A DNA stretch of 64,000 nucleotides, taken from contig NW_025900013.1 in the NCBI RefSeq assembly GCF_022539505.1, forward strand, positions 24,765-88,764, given 5' to 3'. The position numbers and the translations under genes were made by a program. The DNA comes from Lolium rigidum. Taxonomy: Eukaryota > Streptophyta > Magnoliopsida > Poales > Poaceae. The notes under the pieces are model-generated. The model had not been told where the DNA came from. It was given only the letters and a program-made list of their open reading frames with translations, and did no database searches. Of the stretch, positions 19,337 to 31,102 are shown piece after piece. Position 1 is the first letter of the stretch. The number at the start of each line of letters is the position of its first letter.

Positions 19337-21950
19337 AGCATCCCCAAGCTTAGTTCCTACTCGCCCTCGAGTATGTAAACGATAACAATGATAATTTCTG
19401 AAGTGATATGATATCGTAATCTTGATCAATACTATTGTAAAGCATATGAGATGAATGCAGCGATTCGAAGCAATGGTAAAGACAATGAGTAAACAACTGA
19501 ATCATATAGCAAAGACTTTTCATGAATAATACTTTCAAGACAAGCATCAATAAGACTTGCATAAGAGTTCACTCATAAAGCAATAAATTCTGAGTAGAAA
19601 GCTTTGAAGCAACACAAAGGAAGATATAAGTTTCAGCGGTTGCTTTCAACTTCAACATGTTTATCTCATGGATAATTGTCAACATAAATCAATATAACAA
19701 GTGCAATAGGTAAACATGTAAGAATCAATGCACACAGTTTACACAAGTGTTTGCTTCTAAGATAGAAAGAAGTAGGTAAACTGACTCAATAATAAAGTAG
19801 AAGATAGGCCCTCGCAGAGGGAAGCATGGATTACTATTTTTGTGCTAGAGCTTTTCATTTTGAAAACATAGAAACAATTTTGTCAACGGTAGTAATAAAT
19901 CATATGTGTTATGTATAAGACATCTTATAAGTTGCAAGCCTCATGCATAGATTACCAATAGTGCTCGCACCTTGTCCTAATTAGCTTGGATTAACACGGA
20001 TTATCATTGCATAACATATGTTTCAACCAAGTGTCACAAAGGGGTACCTCTATGCCGCCTGTACAAAGGTCTAAGGAGAAAGATCACATTTGATTTCTCG
20101 TTTTTGATTATTCTCAACTTAGACATCCAAGCCGGGACAACATAGACAACAGATAATGGAATCCTCTTTAATGCAAAGCATTCAACAACATATAATATTC
20201 TCATAAGAGATTGAGGATTAATTGTCCAAACTGAAACTTCCACCATGATTCATGGCTTTAGTTAGCGGCCCGAGGTTCATCTCTAACAATATGCATACTC
20301 AAACCATTTGATCATGAAAATCGCCCTTACTTCAGACAAGACGAACATGCATAGCAACTCACATGATATTCAACAAATGTGTAAAAGTTGATGGCGTCCC
20401 CAGAAGCATGGTTACCGCTCAACAAGCAACTTATAAGAAATAAGATACATAGCTACATATTCTTCACCATAATAGTTTTTAAGGCTATTTTCCCATGAGC
20501 TATATATTGCAAAGGCAAAGAATAGAATTTTATAGGTAGCACTCAAGCAATGTACTTTGGAATGGCAGAGAAATACCATGTAGTAGGTAGGTATGGTGGA
20601 CACAAATGGCATAGTTTTTGGCTCAAGGATTTGGATGCACGAGAAGAATTCCTCTCAATACAAGGCTTAGGCTAGCAAGGTTGTTTGAAGCAAACTTAAG
20701 TATAAAATGGTACAGCAAAACATACATAAGAACATATTGCAAGCATTATAAGACTCTACGCTGTCTCCTTGTTGTTCAAACACCTTAAGCAGAAAATATC
20801 TAGACTCTAGAGAGACCAATCATGCAAACCAAATTTTAACAAGCTCTATGTAGTTCTTCATTAATAGGTACAAAGTACATGATGCAAGAGCTTAAACATG
20901 ATCTATATGAGCATAACAATTGCCAAGTATCAAATTCTTCAAGACATTATACCAATTACCACATGAAGCATTTTCTGTTTCCAACCATATAACAATGAAC
21001 GAAGCAGTTTCAACCTTCGCCATGAACATTAAAAGTAAAGCTAAGAACACATGTGTTCATATGCAATAGCGGAGCGTGTCTCTCTCCCACACAAGGAATG
21101 CTAGGATCCGATTTTATTCAAACAAAAACAAAAACAAAAGCAAACAGACGCTCCAAGTAAAGCACATAAGATGTGACGGAATAAAAATATAGTTTCACTA
21201 GAGGTGACTCGATAAGTTGTCGATGAAGAAGGGATGCCTTGGGCATCCCCAAGCTTAGATGCTTGAGTCTTCGTAAAATATGCAGGGATGAACCACGGGG
21301 GCATCCCCAAGCTTAGACTTTTCACTCTTCTTGATCATATTGTATCATCCTCCTCTCTTGACCCTTGAAAACTTCCTCCATACCAAACTCAAGACAAACT
21401 CATTAGAGGGTTAGTGCATAATCAAAAATTCACATATTCAGAGGTGACATAATCATTCTTAACACTTCTGGACATTGCACAAAGCTACTGAAAGTTAGTG
21501 GAACAAAGAAATCCATCAAACATAGCAAAACAGGCAATGCGAAATAAAAGGCAGAATCTGTCAAAATAGAACAATCCGTAAAGACAAAGTTTTCTGGGGC
21601 ACTTAACTTGCTCAGATGAAAATGCTCAAATTGAGTGAAAGTTGCGTACATATCTGAGGATCACGCACGTAAATTAGCAGATTTTTCTGAGTTATTTACA
21701 GTCAGGGCTGCTCAATTTCGTGACAGTAAGAAATCTGTTTCTGCGCAGTAATCCAAATCTAGTATCATCTTTACTATCAAAGACTTTACTTGGCACAACA
21801 ATGCAATAAAATAAAGATAAGGAGAGTTTGCTACAGTAGTAACAACTTCCAAGACTAAAATATAAAACAAAAGTTCTGTAGTAAAATAATGGGTTGTCTC
21901 CCGTAAGCGCTTTTCTTTAACGCCTTTCAGCTAGGCGCAGAAAGTGTGAA
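19337..21950 (-). other. 3' non-coding internal region of RLG4
   Basis: No coding frame. It is collinear with 9055-11608 of RLG3 in reverse complement. It carries extra polypurine-like AAGCTTGGGGA copies (complement at 21246-21256 and 21304-21314) in addition to the one beside the LTR (19341-19351). Confidence 0.7.
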
Positions 21951-22503
21951 TCAAGTATTATCAAGAGATGAAGCATCAACATCATAATTTATTCTAATAA
22001 TAGAATCATAAGGTAACTTCATTCTCTTTCTAGGGAAGTGTTCCATACCTTTCTTGAGAGGAAATTGATACTTAATATTACCTTCCTTCATATCAATAGT
22101 AGCACCAACGAGTTCGAAGAAAAGGTCTTCCCAATATAATGGGACAAGATGCATTGCATTCAATGTCCAAGACAACAAAATCAACGGGGACAAGGTTATT
22201 GTTAACCATAATGCGAACATTATCAATCCTCCCCAAAGGTTTCTTTATAGCATGATCAGCAAGATTAACATCCAAATAACAATTTTTCAATGGTGGCAAG
22301 TCAAGCATATCATAGATTTTCGTAGGCATAACAGAAATACTTGCACCAAGATCACATAAATCGTTACAATCAAAATCATTGAACTTCATCTTAATGATGG
22401 GCTCCCAACCATCTTCTAACTTCCTAGGAATAGAAGTCTCAAGTTTTAGTTTATCTTCTCTTGCTTTTATGAGAGCATTTGTAATATGTTTTGTAAAGGC
22501 CAA
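21951..22503 (-). pseudogene. RLG4 retropepsin (protease), frameshifted
   Basis: The minus-strand frame from 22503 contains CDLGASISVMPTKIYDML, the DLGAS version of the D-S/T-G active site used by Athila-like elements, and CPIILGRPFL near the C-terminus. A frameshift near 22110 moves the end of the domain (GATIDMKEGNIKYQFPLKK) into the frame that ends at 21951. The next expected domain, RT, is absent; the 3' non-coding region begins directly. Confidence 0.75.
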
Positions 22504-24052
22504 ATTTATAGCACTAGCATTGGGACTTTTAGCAAGTTTTTGTAATAACTTTATAACTTCAGAGATATGACAATCATAAAAATCTAAACCACTATGATCT
22601 ATAGCAATGGGATCATTGTCCCCAATATTTTGAAAAATTTCAGCAGTTTTATCAATTTAGCAGTTTCAGGCAGTTTTGCACGCTTTGCACTAGGAGTAGA
22701 AACATTGCTAACACCAATTATTTTACCATTGATAGTAGGAGGTTTAGAAACATGTGAAGCATCATCATTACTAGTGGTGGTAATAGTCCAAACTTTAGCT
22801 ACATTATTCTCTTTAGCAAGTTTTTCGTTTTCTTCTCTTTCCCACACCTAGCATGCAATTCAGCCATCAATCTAATATTCTCATTAATTCGAACTTGGAT
22901 GGCGTTTGATGTAGCAAATGACTTAATATATTTATCTTCATTAGGCATAACTTTCAATTTTAAAAGATCAATATCAACAGCAAGACTGTCAACCTTAGAA
23001 GCAAGAATATCAATTTTACCAAGCTTTTCCTCAACAGATTTGTTAAAAGCAGTTTGTGTACTAATGAATTCTTTAAGCATGGCTTCAAGACCAGGGGGTA
23101 CACTTCTATTATTGTTGTAAGAATTACCATAATAATTACCATAACCATTACCATTATTAGAAGGATATGGCCTATAGTTGTTACCAGAATTATTCCTATA
23201 AGCATTGTTGTTGAAATTATTATTTTTAATGAAGTTCACATCAACATGTTCTTCTTGGGCAACCAATGAAGCTAAAGGAACATTATTAGGATCAACATTA
23301 GATCTACCATTCACAAGCATATACATAATAGCATCAATCTTATCACTCAAGGAGGAGGTTTCTTCAACAGAATTTACCTTCTTACCTTGTGGAGCCCTTT
23401 CAGTGTGCCATTCAGAGTAATTGATCATCATATTATCAAGAAGCTTTGTTGCCGCCCCCAAAGTAATGTACATAAAAGTACCTCCAGCAGCTGAATCCAA
23501 TAGGTTCCGCGAAGAAAAATTCAGTCCTGCATAAAAGGTTTGGATGATCATCCAAGTAGTCAGTCCATGGGTAGGGCAATTCTTCACCAAAGATTTCATT
23601 CTCTCCCATGCTTGAGCAACATGTTCATTATCCAATTGCTTAAAATTCATTATGCTACTTCTCAAAGATATAATTTTAGCAGGAGGATAATATCTACAAA
23701 TGAAAGCATCCTTACATTTAGTCCATGAATCAATACTATTCTTAGGCAAAGATAGCAACCAATCTTTAGCTCTTCCTCTTAAGGAGAAAGGAAACAATTT
23801 CAATTTTATAATGTCTCCATCTACATCTTTATACTTTTGCATTTCACAAAGTTCAACAAAATTATTAAGATGGGCAGCAGCATCATCAGAACTAACACCA
23901 GAAAATTACTCTCTCATAACAACATTTAGTAAAGCAGGTTTAATTTCAAAAAAATCTGCTGTAGTAGCAGGTGGAGCAATAGGTGTGCATAGGAAATCAT
24001 TATTATTTGTGCTAGTGAAGTCACACAACTTAGTATTCTCAGGGGTATTCAT
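22504..24052 (-). pseudogene. RLG4 gag, interrupted
   Basis: Gag begins at the ATG at 24052, about 325 bp after the PBS. Residue 49 is a TAA (23908-23906), after which the frame stays open to 22799. It contains the retrotransposon gag core (LFPFSLRGRAKDWLLSLPKN, then FYAGLNFSSRNLLDSAAGG) followed by an Asn/Tyr-rich low-complexity stretch (about 23200-23100) and a heptad-like region. A frameshift near 22850 moves the C-terminus to another frame. No zinc knuckle is seen, as is common in Athila-type Gag. Gag would form the virus-like particle. Confidence 0.75.
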
Positions 24053-24289
24053 TTTAGCAGTAGTAAATAAAGCAAACTAAATAAAGTAAATGCAAGTAAC
24101 TAATCTTTTTGTGTTTTTAATATAGAGAACGCAAACAAGACAGTAAATAAAGTAAAGCTAGTAACTACTTTTTTTTTGTGTTTTTGATATAGGGAACAAA
24201 CAAAGCAGTAAATAAAGTAAAGTAAAGCAAGACAAAAACAAAGTAAAGAGATTGGATGTGGGAGACTCCCCTTGCAGCGTGTCTTGATC

Positions 24290-24307
24290 TCCCCGGCAAC
24301 GGCGCCG
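24290..24307 (-). repeat. Second, diverged PBS-like copy in RLG4
   Basis: The plus strand reads TCCCCGGCAACGGCGCCG, the same tRNA-Asp complement as the PBS 87 bp away, except for the last base. Flanking AAAAAGTCT and GGCG words are shared as well, so a longer block was duplicated. Confidence 0.75.
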
Positions 24308-24376
24308 TGAAAAAGTCTCGCCGGCGTGCAGTTGACCTGGGAGATAGAAATCTTTGTGGTGTAACTTTTCTTCAGG

Positions 24377-24394
24377 TCCCCGGCAACGGCGCCA
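24377..24394 (-). other. Primer-binding site of RLG4 (tRNA-Asp type)
   Basis: TCCCCGGCAACGGCGCCA on the plus strand is the 3' end of tRNA-Asp itself, so the minus-strand element RNA can pair with it. It lies 21 bp from the LTR border at 24416. Confidence 0.85.
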
Positions 24395-24415
24395 GAAAAA
24401 GTCTTGTTGTTGGCG

Positions 24416-25731
24416 TGTTGGACACACGTCCGTTGGGAACCCCAAGAGGAAGGTGTGATGTGTACAGTAGCAAGTTTTCCCTCAGTAAGAAACCAAGGTT
24501 ATCGAACCAGTAGAGTCAAGGAACACGTGAAGGTCGTTGGTGGCGGAGTGTAGTGCGGCGCAACACCAGGGATTCCGGCGCCAACGTGGAACCTGCACAA
24601 CACAATCAAAGTACTTTGCCCCAATGTAACAGTGAGGTTGTCAGTCTCACCGGCTTGCTGTAAACAAAGGATTAAATGTATAGTGTGGAAGATGATGTTT
24701 GTTTGCGAAGAACAGTAAAGAACAAGTATTGCAGTAGATTGTATTACAGATGTAAAAGAATGGACCGGGGTCCACAGTTCACTAGTTGTGTCTCTCCCAT
24801 AAGATAAATAGCATGTTGGGTGAATATATTACAGTTGGGCAATTGACAAATAGAGAGGGCATAACAATGCACATACATGTCACGATGACTACTATGAGAT
24901 TTAATTAGGGCATTACGACAAAGTACATAGACCGCTATCCAGCATGCATCTATGCCTAAAAAGTCCACCTTCGAGGTTATCATCCGAACCCCTTCCAAGT
25001 ATTAAGTTGCAAACAACGGACAATTGCATTAAGTATGGTGCGTAATGTAATCAACACAAATATCCTTAGACAAAGCATTGATGTTTTATCCCTAGTGGCA
25101 ACATCACATCCACAACCTTAGAACTTTCGTCACTCGTCCTGCATTCAATGGAGGAATGAACCCACTATCGAGCATAAATACTCCCTCTTGGAGTTACAAG
25201 TATCAACTTGGCCAGAGCCTCTACTAGCAACGGAGAGCATGAAAGAACATAAACAACATATATGATAGATTGATAATCAACTTGACATAGTATTCCATAT
25301 TCATCGGATCCCAACAAACACAACATGTAGCATTACAAATAGATGATCTTAATCATGATAGGCAGCTCACAAGATTTAACATGATAGCACAATGAGGAGA
25401 AGACCACCATCTAGCTACTGCTATGGACCCATAGTCCAGGGGTGAACTACTTACACATCAATCCGGAGGCGATCATGGTGATGAAGAGTCCTCCGGGAGA
25501 TGATTCCCCTCTCCGGCAGGGTGCCGGAGGCGATCTCCTGAATCCCCCGAGATGGGATTGGCGGCGGCGGCGTCTCAGTATGTTTTCTCGTATCGTGGCT
25601 CTCGGTACTGGGGTTTTCGCGACGAAGGATTTAAGTAGGCGGAAGGGTAGGGTTGGAGGCGGCGCGAGGGGCCCACACCATAGGGCGGCGCGGGCCCCAC
25701 CCAGGCCACGCGGCCCTGTGGTGTCGGCGCC
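24416..25731 (-). repeat. 5' LTR of RLG4, inner part
   Basis: It starts TGTTGGACACACGTCCG next to the PBS region and is interrupted at 25731 by RLG5. The sequence continues at 59866, where the GCGCC duplicated by the insertion is repeated. Confidence 0.9.
25727..25731. repeat. Target-site duplication GCGCC of RLG5 (left copy)
   Basis: GCGCC is repeated at 59866-59870. The left copy completes the RLG4 LTR word GTGTCGGCGCC, and the right copy continues into TCGTCGCCCCACTTCG, matching the uninterrupted LTR at 19045-19065. Confidence 0.92.
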
Positions 25732-27130
25732 TGATACGTCCAAAACGTATCTACTTTCCCGAACACTTTTGCTGTTGTTTTGCCTCTAATTTGTGTATTT
25801 TGGATGCAACTAACACGGACTAACGATGTTTTCAGCAGAACTGTTCTGGTGTCTCGTTTTTGTGCAGAAATCCAACTTTCAGGAAAATCCTCGTAATTTA
25901 TACGAAAGGTCCTATTTTTCCAGAAGACTCACGGAGCCAGAAGGGCAAGTCAGGGGGAGGCCCGAGGGCCCCACACCCTAGGGCGGCGCGGCCCAGGAGG
26001 GGGGCGCGCGGCCCTAGCGTGTGGCCCCCTCGGCCGGCCTCCGACGCCCTCCTTCGGACTACTTATCGGCCTCGACCTAAAAACGCACAGAGAGAAGTCG
26101 AAGTCGCCAGAAACCCTCCAGAACGCCGCCACATCGCGAAACTCCGTCTCGGGAGCCAGAAGTCTCCGTTCTGGCACTCCGCCGGGACGGGGAATTGGAA
26201 GAGATCATTGCCATCATCACCACCGATGCCTCTCCATCGACCAGCCATGTTTCCCCCATCCATGTGTGAGTAATTCCCCCGCTGTAGGCTGAAGGGGATG
26301 GTAGGGATTGGATGAGATTGGTCATGTAATAGTGTAAGATTGTTAGGGCATAGTGCCTAGTGTCCGTAATTGGTACTTTGATGATATTGTTGCAACTTGT
26401 TATGCTTAATGCTTGTCACTAGGGCCCGAGTGCCATGATCTCAGATCTGAACATGTTATTATTTCATCATGACATTCATTGTTTATGGTCTTACCTGCAA
26501 GTTGTATACACATGTCGCTGTCTGGAACCAATGGCCCCGAAGTGACAGAAATCGGGACAACCGGAGGGGATGGTAGTGATGTGAGGATCACATGTGTTCA
26601 CGAAGTGTTAATGCTTTGCTCCGGTGCTCTATTAAAAGGAGTACTTTAATATCCAGTAGATTCCCTTGAGGCCCGGCTGCCACCGGCTAGTAGGACAAAA
26701 GATGTTGTGCAAGTTTCTCATTGCGAGCACGTACGACTATAATTGGAACACATGCCTATTGATTGCTTTGTACTTAGACACCGTTTTATTATTATCTGCA
26801 AATGCCCTGCTTGATTGTTACATGAGTTTCTCTCATCCATGCAACGCCTGTTATCCGTCCCCGTGCCTACGATATTTTAATCCTGCTGTTTACTATAATC
26901 ACTACTGTTGTCTCGTTACTCTGTCGCTGTTATTTCACTATTGCTATCGTTACAAAACTGTTACTACTCGATAAACTCTTGCGAGCAAGTCCGTTTCCAG
27001 TGTAGCTGAATTGACAACTCCGTCTGTTAAGGCTTTCAAGTATTCTTTGTCTCCCCTTGTGTCGAATCAATAAATTGGGTTTTACTACCCACGAAGACTC
27101 GATGCGATCCCCTATACTTGTGGGTTATCA
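25732..27130 (+). repeat. 5' LTR of RLG5
   Basis: It starts TGATACGTCCAAAACGTATC and ends ACTTGTGGGTTATCA, with the same length as the 3' LTR. It contains the GC-rich leader with GGCGCGGCCC common to these families; the frames in it are incidental. Confidence 0.93.
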
Positions 27131-27141
27131 AGACCGTTTTC

Positions 27142-27159
27142 CGGCGCCGTTGCCGGGGA
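27142..27159 (+). other. Primer-binding site of RLG5
   Basis: CGGCGCCGTTGCCGGGGA matches the tRNA-Asp complement except for its first base (C instead of T), 11 bp after the LTR. Confidence 0.8.
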
Positions 27160-27217
27160 GCATAGCTTTAGTTGGAAGTTCACTTGGATTGATATTGTTC
27201 GCTGCAAATTCTCCATC

Positions 27218-28897
27218 ATGGGTAAAACTCGCGATCCTAAAGTCGCCATATTACCATCCACTACAAGAAAAGGTACAACTCTGAGTACCTCTGCTGCTCT
27301 TGATTCACCATCTGTGATTGATAAACTTGTTTCACCGCCACAAGCTTCACTTGCTGGTACCTCTGCTGAATCTGAAAACTCTTATGATATTGATAATGTT
27401 TCTGCTGTGCTTGATGATAGTGGTTCATTGGGATCCTTTCTAGATGCTACAATTGCTAGGTCTAGACAAATTGAAAATACTGAAACTCCTAATGCTACTA
27501 CACCCGTTAATTCACCCGAACTTGATTATTCTAGTGATGATCCAGATGAAGATTATGTGGAGCTTAATGATGATTTTATTAATAGATGCAATGCTACTGC
27601 TGATGCAAGTAAAATTAAAAAGTTTCTCAAACAATATACTGTTAGACATAAGTTATCTCCTGATCCTAAATTTGCCACATCTCCTATATGCATTAAGGAT
27701 AAAGATTATGATTTTTCTCTTGATTTATCTCATATAGCTATTGTAGAGAAAGCACCCTTTTGTGGTACTGAAAAAGAAAGTGTTGTAGAACACATGATTG
27801 AACTTTCTTCTATGAGTAGCTTGTTTTCTGATGATATTAAGATGCGTACTTATTTTGTCGCTAAAATTTTTCCTTTCTCATTAAAGGATGATGCTAAAAC
27901 TTGGTATAATAATTTGCCTCCTGGTTCTATTAAAAGCCCAACTGATTTGCGCGATGTTTTCTTTCGAAAATACTTTCCTACTAGTGCTCAACATGTTGCT
28001 TTACAGAAAATTTATAGATTTGACCAGGGAGATGAAGAGAAATTGCCTGAGGCTTGGGCAAGATTTTGTTCTCTTATCAGAGCTCGACCTGGACATGATT
28101 TAGAAAAGAATGATTTACTTGATATATTTTATAGTGGACTAACCATTGAGTCTAGGGCATACCTGGATAGTTGTGCTGGTTGTGTTTTCAAGAAAAGAAC
28201 TCCGGACGAAGCTGAAGAATTATTGGCTAAAATAGGCCGGAATCATGATGATTGGACTACGCCTGAACCAACTCCAACGCCAATATTGAAGAAGAGGGGT
28301 TTAATTCAATTGAATGATGAAGATATGAGGGAAGCCAAGAAGTCTCTCAAGGAGAAAGGTATTAAATCTGAAGATGTGAAGAATCTACCTCCCATAGAAG
28401 ATATACGTGAGATAATTCCCCCTTCATCCATGATTAAGGTAAACTCCCTTCAACGCTTTACTAGGGAAGATATTCCGTATTCAAAACCTCCTGCGCAACG
28501 CTTAGATGAGTTTGATAATTATATTGTTAAGCAAGAAAATTTTAATATGAGAGTAGAGAATCATTTAATGGAAAATTCTCGAGCTATTGGTGAATTGCAT
28601 GATATTGTGGAGAGAATCTCCAATGATGTTAAGATGCTTGTTAAACATTTTCAAATGGTTCAAACTCAAATTGATCAGCTTACTAAAGTGCAAAATGACT
28701 TATTAAAAAATAATTCTAAAGAGAAACATGCTTATGAAGTAACAACTAGAGGTGGTGTCTCTACCCAGGATCCTCTATATCCTGAAGGGCATCCCAAAAG
28801 AATTGAACAAGATTCTCAACGCATTGAACCTAGTGCTCCTCCTAAGAAAAAGAAGAAGAAACATAAAAATGTTGTAGAATCCTCTCGAACCCGTTAA
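27218..28897 (+). CDS. Gag of RLG5 (559 codons open, C-terminus lost to a frameshift)
   Basis: The ATG is 58 bp after the PBS (MGKTRDPKVAILPSTTRKG). Residues 1-130 are Ser/Asp-rich. The retrotransposon gag domain spans roughly residues 190-330 (KIFPFSLKDDAKTWYNNLPP, LPEAWARF, DIFYSGLTIESRAYLDSCAG). Residues 430-500 are predicted coiled coil, and the end is Lys-rich (PPKKKKKKHK). No zinc knuckle is seen. A one-base shift near 28885 brings a premature TAA; coding continues in another frame at 29000-29340. It would assemble the particle, and could be packaged with pol supplied by another element. Confidence 0.8.
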   Translation: MGKTRDPKVAILPSTTRKGTTLSTSAALDSPSVIDKLVSPPQASLAGTSAESENSYDIDNVSAVLDDSGSLGSFLDATIARSRQIENTETPNATTPVNSPELDYSSDDPDEDYVELNDDFINRCNATADASKIKKFLKQYTVRHKLSPDPKFATSPICIKDKDYDFSLDLSHIAIVEKAPFCGTEKESVVEHMIELSSMSSLFSDDIKMRTYFVAKIFPFSLKDDAKTWYNNLPPGSIKSPTDLRDVFFRKYFPTSAQHVALQKIYRFDQGDEEKLPEAWARFCSLIRARPGHDLEKNDLLDIFYSGLTIESRAYLDSCAGCVFKKRTPDEAEELLAKIGRNHDDWTTPEPTPTPILKKRGLIQLNDEDMREAKKSLKEKGIKSEDVKNLPPIEDIREIIPPSSMIKVNSLQRFTREDIPYSKPPAQRLDEFDNYIVKQENFNMRVENHLMENSRAIGELHDIVERISNDVKMLVKHFQMVQTQIDQLTKVQNDLLKNNSKEKHAYEVTTRGGVSTQDPLYPEGHPKRIEQDSQRIEPSAPPKKKKKKHKNVVESSRTR

Positions 28898-28999
28898 TGA
28901 TCCTAATAGTATTTCTATTTCGATGCTGAAACTAAAAGTGGTAATGAACATGATAATAATAATGGTAATGATAAGAATGATGTTTCGATAAAGAAGAAG

Positions 29000-29470
29000 T
29001 TGAAGATGAACCTCGAGAAGCAAGATAAAAATAAAAAGTATACTAAAGAAGATTTTATTGCTAAGAAACATGGTAATGAAAGGGAACCTTGGGTGCAAAA
29101 GCAAATGCCTTTTCCTGCTAAGAAACTAAAATCAAAGGAAGAAGAACACTATAATAAATTTTTTGATTGGATGAAACCTTTATTCTTGCAAATCCCTTTG
29201 ACTGATGCTATTAAATTGCCTCCTTATTCAAAGTATATGAAAGATATTGTTACTAACAAAAGGAAAATCCCCAATGAGGAAATTTCCACTATGCTTTCTA
29301 ATTACTCTTTTAATGGCAAGGTTCCAAAGAAGTTGGGCGACCTGGTATACCTACTATTCCTTGTTCTATTAAGAATAATTATGTTAAAACTGCTCTATGT
29401 GACTTGGGAGCCGGTGTTAGTGTTATGCCTTTTTCTCTCTATAAGAGACTTTACTTAGATAAGTTGATAC
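29000..29470 (+). pseudogene. RLG5 gag C-terminus and first part of protease
   Basis: The frame from 29000 continues Gag (KKHGNEREPWVQKQMPFPAK, FFDWMKPLFLQIPLTDAIKL). A frameshift near 29340 leads into the frame containing CDLGAGVSVMPFSLYKRL, the DLGA version of the aspartic protease active site. The domain is cut at 29470 by RLG6 within LDKLIP; the last complete codon before the break is ATA. Confidence 0.8.
29466..29470. repeat. Target-site duplication GATAC of RLG6 (left copy)
   Basis: GATAC recurs at 53824-53828. After one copy is removed the RLG5 protease frame continues without a shift. Confidence 0.93.
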
Positions 29471-30987
29471 TGATACGTCCAATTTGCATCACTATTTTAT
29501 ATCATAATTTGCTGTTATTCATTGATATATTTCATATTGGGACACAATACTTATGTTATTTCATCTATTTTGCATGTTTCATGATTATTTGGAGATCGAG
29601 CACCGGAGCCGGGATTCTCGTCTGGAAAAAGCACCGTCGGGATGCAATATTTCGGAAGATCAACCGTGGAAGGAAGTTTTACCAAAAATCCTATTTTTCC
29701 GGATGACGAAGGAAGCCGAAGGGGAGCCAGGTGGACCCAAGGTGGGCCCACACCATAGGGTGGCGCGGCCCATGGCACCGGCCGCGCCACCATGTGGTGT
29801 GGGGCCCCCTCAGCCTCTTTCGCCTCCTTTTCTTCGCGAAACCCTTCGTCCCGAAGACCTAAGCCACGGAGGAATCCTCACGAAGGGTTACGGCCCGCCT
29901 CCGCGGGGCGGAGAACACCAGAGAGAAAAGAGCTCTCCCGGCGGGCAGGAATCCGCCGGGGAAATTCCTCCCGGAGGGGGAAATCGACGCCATCGTCACC
30001 GTCATCGAGCTGGACATCATCTCCATCACCATCACCATCATCTTCATCATCATCACCGCCATCACCACCGCTGGACATCGTCACCGCTGTAGCAATTTGG
30101 GTTTGATCTTGATTGTTTGATAGGGGAAACTCTCCCGGTATTGATTTCTACTTGTTATTGATGCTATTGAGTGAAACCATTGAACCAAGGTTTATGTTCA
30201 GATTGTTATTCATCATCATATCACCTCTGATCATGTTCCGTATGATGTCTCATGAGTAGTTCGTTTAGTTCTTGAGGACATGGGTGAAGTCTAAATGTTA
30301 GTAGTGAACTATGGTTGAGTAATATTCAATGTTATGATATTTAAGTTGTGGTGTCATTCTTCTAGTGGTGTCGTGTGAACGTCGACTACACGACACTTCA
30401 CCATTATGGGCCTAGGGGAATGCATCTTGTATTCGTTTGCCAATTGCGGGGTTGCCGGAGTGACAGAAACCTAAACCCCGTTGGTATATCGATGCAGGAG
30501 GGATCGCAGGATCTCATAGTTTAAGGCTGTGGTTAGATTTATCTTAATTACTTTCTTGTAGTTGCGGATGCTTGCAAGGGGTATAATCACAAGTATGTAT
30601 TAGTCCTAGGAAGGGCGGTACATTAGCATAGGTTCACCCACACAACACTTATCGAACAATGAAGATTAATCAGCCGTATGTAGCGAAAGCACTAGACTAA
30701 AATCCCGTGTGTCCTCGAGAACGTTTGGTCATTATAAGTAAACAAACCGGCTTGTCCTTTGTGCTAAAAAGGATTGGGCCACTCGCTGCAATTATTTCTC
30801 TCGCATTTTACTTACTTGTAATTTATTCATCTGTTACATCAAAACCCCTCGAATACTTGTCTCGTGAGCATTTACAAGTGAATCCTTCATCAAAACCGCT
30901 TGTCAACACCTTCTCGCTCCTCGTTGGGTTCGACACTCTTATTTATCGAAGATACTACGATACACCCCCTATACTTGTGGGTCATCA
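29471..30987 (+). repeat. 5' LTR of RLG6
   Basis: It starts TGATACGTCCAATTTGCATC and ends CTTGTGGGTCATCA. It includes a GC-rich leader (GGCGCGGCCCATGG) and a CAT/CAC-rich microsatellite-like run (about 30010-30070) also present in the 3' LTR (about 52848-52912). Confidence 0.93.
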
Positions 30988-30998
30988 AGACTATTTTA

Positions 30999-31016
30999 TG
31001 GCGCCGTTGCCGGGGA
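30999..31016 (+). other. Primer-binding site of RLG6 (tRNA-Asp type)
   Basis: TGGCGCCGTTGCCGGGGA, 11 bp after the LTR end. Confidence 0.88.
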
Positions 31017-31102
31017 GTGAAGCGCTATTGGTAAGTGGAATTGGTAAGGAAAACCTTTACTGTTTGTGCTGATTTTATTTTCGCTCGTCGCTATAAGTCA
31101 TT

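Noticed and set aside
29553..30092. 179-codon plus-strand frame with His-rich end
   Set aside because: It lies wholly in the RLG6 LTR and owes its length to GC-rich and CAT-repeat sequence; the copy in the other LTR has a different frame structure.
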